Shown in pieces: positions 6,351-8,163 of a stretch of DNA of 8,163 bases. Position numbers and translations under genes: made by a program. Origin of the DNA: Clostridium sp. CAG:508 (lineage in GTDB: Bacteria; Bacillota; Clostridia; TANB77; CAG-508); NCBI GenBank assembly GCA_000435755.1, contig FR889075.1:1-8163 (forward strand), given 5' to 3'. The notes below the pieces were generated by a model. That model did not search any database. It was given only the letters and a program-made list of their open reading frames with translations, and was not told the origin of the DNA. The number at the start of each line of letters is the position of its first letter. Position 1 is the first letter of the stretch.

Positions 6351-6695
6351 TTAAGTTAATAAAGAACTAATTGCAGATAAAATTAAATCTAAAACTAAAA
6401 TAAAAGCATAAGAAAATAAACTGCCTCTAATTAATTTTTTAGCAATTCTCAGTCTTTCTTCATCACCAAAACTAAACTTTTTCATAAATAAACCAACAGC
6501 TACAGCAACTGCGGCAGCTGGAGTTGCCAATTTCAACATCCAACTTTCAACTTTTTCAAAAGCAGAATTTAATTTATCTACAATTTCTGGATTGCCATTA
6601 AAAATATTTGCAGAAACATTAGAAGAAAAAATTAATAAAAATAAAATAAATAATAAAACAAATAAAAATCTTTTTTTATAAATAAATTTAAACAT
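6351..6695 (-). CDS. VirB2-like pilin/channel protein of a Gram-positive type IV secretion system
   Basis: The 114-residue precursor has a basic N-terminus (MFKFIYKKRF), a long hydrophobic core and a plausible signal-peptidase site after SNVSA (residue 29), leaving a mature protein of about 85 residues. The mature part has two membrane segments, an Ala/Val-rich one at about 57-70 (TPAAAVAVAVGLF) and another at about 92-113. A short charged loop between them reads FGDEERLRIAKKLIRGS. This size, signal peptide and helix-charged loop-helix plan is that of VirB2/TrbC pilins and the small VirB2-like proteins of Firmicute conjugative elements. It lies between the coupling protein and the VirB6-like gene, the usual place. 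The ATG at 6695 has a strong AGGAGG (6704-6709) at 8 bases. Whether it makes a pilus or only a channel component cannot be told. Confidence 0.75.
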   Translation of the reverse strand: MFKFIYKKRFLFVLLFILFLLIFSSNVSANIFNGNPEIVDKLNSAFEKVESWMLKLATPAAAVAVAVGLFMKKFSFGDEERLRIAKKLIRGSLFSYAFILVLDLILSAISSLLT

Positions 6696-6717
6696 AAATA
6701 AAACCTCCTAAAAAATA

Positions 6718-8163
6718 TTAATTATTAAAATATGGAAATAATTTTAATTCAGATGGTGGAATAATTTCAGTACCAGTTGATAAAAAGCTTAAACAGTGAA
6801 AATTAGTCAAATGTCTGGTGAAAAAATTGGTATCATAAACAAAATCGTTTTGAAGAGTTGTGGTAATAGTTTCTGAAATATTAGAATTTTTTGAATTTAA
6901 AGAATTGGTAAAATAGCTATAAACAGTTTCTTTAGCATTTTCTGAAATTCCTCTTGATATTTTTTCTTTATCTTCTTTTCCAATTTGTTTTTGTGCATTT
7001 TCAATTGTAAAAATATCATCACTTCTAAACCATAATTTATTTATTAAATTCTGAATAATAACATTTACTGCAGATTGATCATGAAGAGTATTTAATAAAG
7101 AAGTATAACTTTGGGTAGCAACAATATTTATACATTTGGCTTCTCGACTTTGCGAGAAAAAATTACAATCAGTTTCTGTGCAATATTCAGAATATTCATC
7201 AGAAATAAAACAAACACTTCTAAAATTATTATCTTTACTGTTAGCAAGTCTAGTCATTACATCTGTTTGAAAATCTAATTTTAAATATGCTGCAATTATT
7301 TTTGATAAATTTGAATACTCATTTATATTCATATTTAATACTACAATTTTTCCTTTTTTTAATACTTCTTCAAAACCAAAAAAATTAAGCTCTTCTTGTT
7401 TAGGATTAAAGGTATTTAAAACATCATAATCAGAAATAAAACAATTAGTAATTCGGGTAATTTCAGATTTTAAAATAGACATAGTTCTTTGATCTAAATT
7501 TAAATATTCTTTTTCGAAAAAATTTAAACTAGAATATAAATCATAAATTTGACTTTCAGAAAAAATATTTTTAATAAATTTATCACGTAAATAATTTATT
7601 TTTTCTAAATAATAATTATCATTAGTAATCAACTTATGTAATTCGTCAAATGTAACATAGTTATTGTTATAGAGTCTACACAGTTTAATACATTCTTCTA
7701 ATATTTGAGCAGACTTATCTAACCAATAACTTTCAGAATTATTTTTTGAAAAAAGTAATAAAATTGTTTTTAATCTGTTAGCAAGGATAGAGGGTTTTAA
7801 ATTTGGCTTATGCAAAGGATTATATTTATATTTGCCATTTAATTCAATAACAATAATATCATCTTGTCTATTAAATTCATTTGCAAACTCCACAACTTTT
7901 CGATAATAATTTCCTTTAACATCTAAAATTAACATACCTAATTTTTTATTGTTATTAAAATTTTCATATTTAATTAATTGCTTAGTAAATGGGTACATAG
8001 CACTACTAGTTTTTCCTGTGCCAATAGTTCCAGTAATTAAAATATTTTGATATAAGCTTTTTTCTGGTAAATAAATAATTTCTTTGGTATTCACATTTTC
8101 GCCAATTAATAATTTTAATTCATTTTTTTTATTTGAATTTATTAGAGAATAATTATTTTTATT
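6718..8163 (-). CDS. VirD4/TraG-family type IV coupling ATPase (5' end beyond the window)
   Basis: Coupling proteins are membrane-anchored hexameric ATPases that deliver DNA-relaxase or protein substrates to the secretion channel. 481 residues are visible and the frame is open to the last base. Walker A is GTIGTGKT at visible residues 45-52. A strand with LILDVKGNYY follows, Walker B is VCFISDEY with Asp322-Glu323, the IVATQSY motif lies near 347-353, and a conserved NKLWFRSDD segment and IGKEDKEK turn lie further on, all in the family's order. A GTG at 8094 could start a 458-residue protein, but the preceding frame reads LKLLIGENVNTKEIIYLP, which fits the strand region usually found before Walker A. 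GTG 8094 lacks a good ribosome site, so the true start lies outside, probably with an N-terminal membrane anchor. The VirB2-like start is 22 bases after the stop. Confidence 0.9.
   Translation of the reverse strand, partial: NKNNYSLINSNKKNELKLLIGENVNTKEIIYLPEKSLYQNILITGTIGTGKTSSAMYPFTKQLIKYENFNNNKKLGMLILDVKGNYYRKVVEFANEFNRQDDIIVIELNGKYKYNPLHKPNLKPSILANRLKTILLLFSKNNSESYWLDKSAQILEECIKLCRLYNNNYVTFDELHKLITNDNYYLEKINYLRDKFIKNIFSESQIYDLYSSLNFFEKEYLNLDQRTMSILKSEITRITNCFISDYDVLNTFNPKQEELNFFGFEEVLKKGKIVVLNMNINEYSNLSKIIAAYLKLDFQTDVMTRLANSKDNNFRSVCFISDEYSEYCTETDCNFFSQSREAKCINIVATQSYTSLLNTLHDQSAVNVIIQNLINKLWFRSDDIFTIENAQKQIGKEDKEKISRGISENAKETVYSYFTNSLNSKNSNISETITTTLQNDFVYDTNFFTRHLTNFHCLSFLSTGTEIIPPSELKLFPYFNN

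Overview
The window is very AT-rich, uses strong AGGAGG-type ribosome binding sites, and pairs a DnaB/DnaD-family protein with a DnaI-type helicase loader. Together these point to the chromosome of a low-GC Gram-positive bacterium (Clostridia or Bacilli-like Firmicute, perhaps an uncultured host-associated lineage). TGG encodes the tryptophans I checked and TGA is read as a stop, so the standard bacterial code applies. The genus cannot be fixed from sequence alone.

Layout. (1) Bases 1-222 are the 3' end of an unrecognised plus-strand gene, closed by a hairpin terminator (226-264). (2) A promoter at 267-295 drives gyrA (331-2787) and a tightly coupled small unknown gene (2791-3072). (3) A hairpin with T-runs on both sides (3079-3116) separates this unit from everything to the right, which lies on the minus strand and converges on it. 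(4) On the minus strand, a promoter at 5112-5140 drives a dnaB/dnaD-like replication-initiation gene (4112-5080) and a dnaI-like helicase loader (3107-4102), a classic Firmicute pair. (5) Upstream of these, bases 5160-8163 hold four closely packed minus-strand genes of a Gram-positive type IV secretion (conjugation) apparatus. In transcription order they are a VirD4/TraG coupling ATPase (its 5' end lies beyond the window), a VirB2-like pilin/channel protein, a VirB6/TrbL-like polytopic membrane protein and a PrgI (VirB3-like) protein.

How it fits together. GyrA sets DNA supercoiling, and the DnaB/D-like and DnaI proteins load the replicative helicase, so the left two thirds is core replication machinery. 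The right third matches the usual VirD4-VirB2-VirB6-PrgI order of Gram-positive integrative conjugative elements, but the VirB4 ATPase gene that normally follows prgI is not there. Instead the cluster runs straight into the promoter of the replication pair, with no clear terminator between. No integrase, relaxase, attachment repeat or transposase is visible. The main point of interest is this VirB4-less secretion cassette beside housekeeping replication genes, either as an element boundary or as a resident chromosomal system.

Several starts are set here from sequence evidence: the DnaB/D-like protein starts at ATG 5080, not at the upstream TTG 5095; DnaI and the VirB6-like protein start at TTG; and the coupling-protein frame is open to the window edge, so its internal GTG at 8094 is probably not a start.
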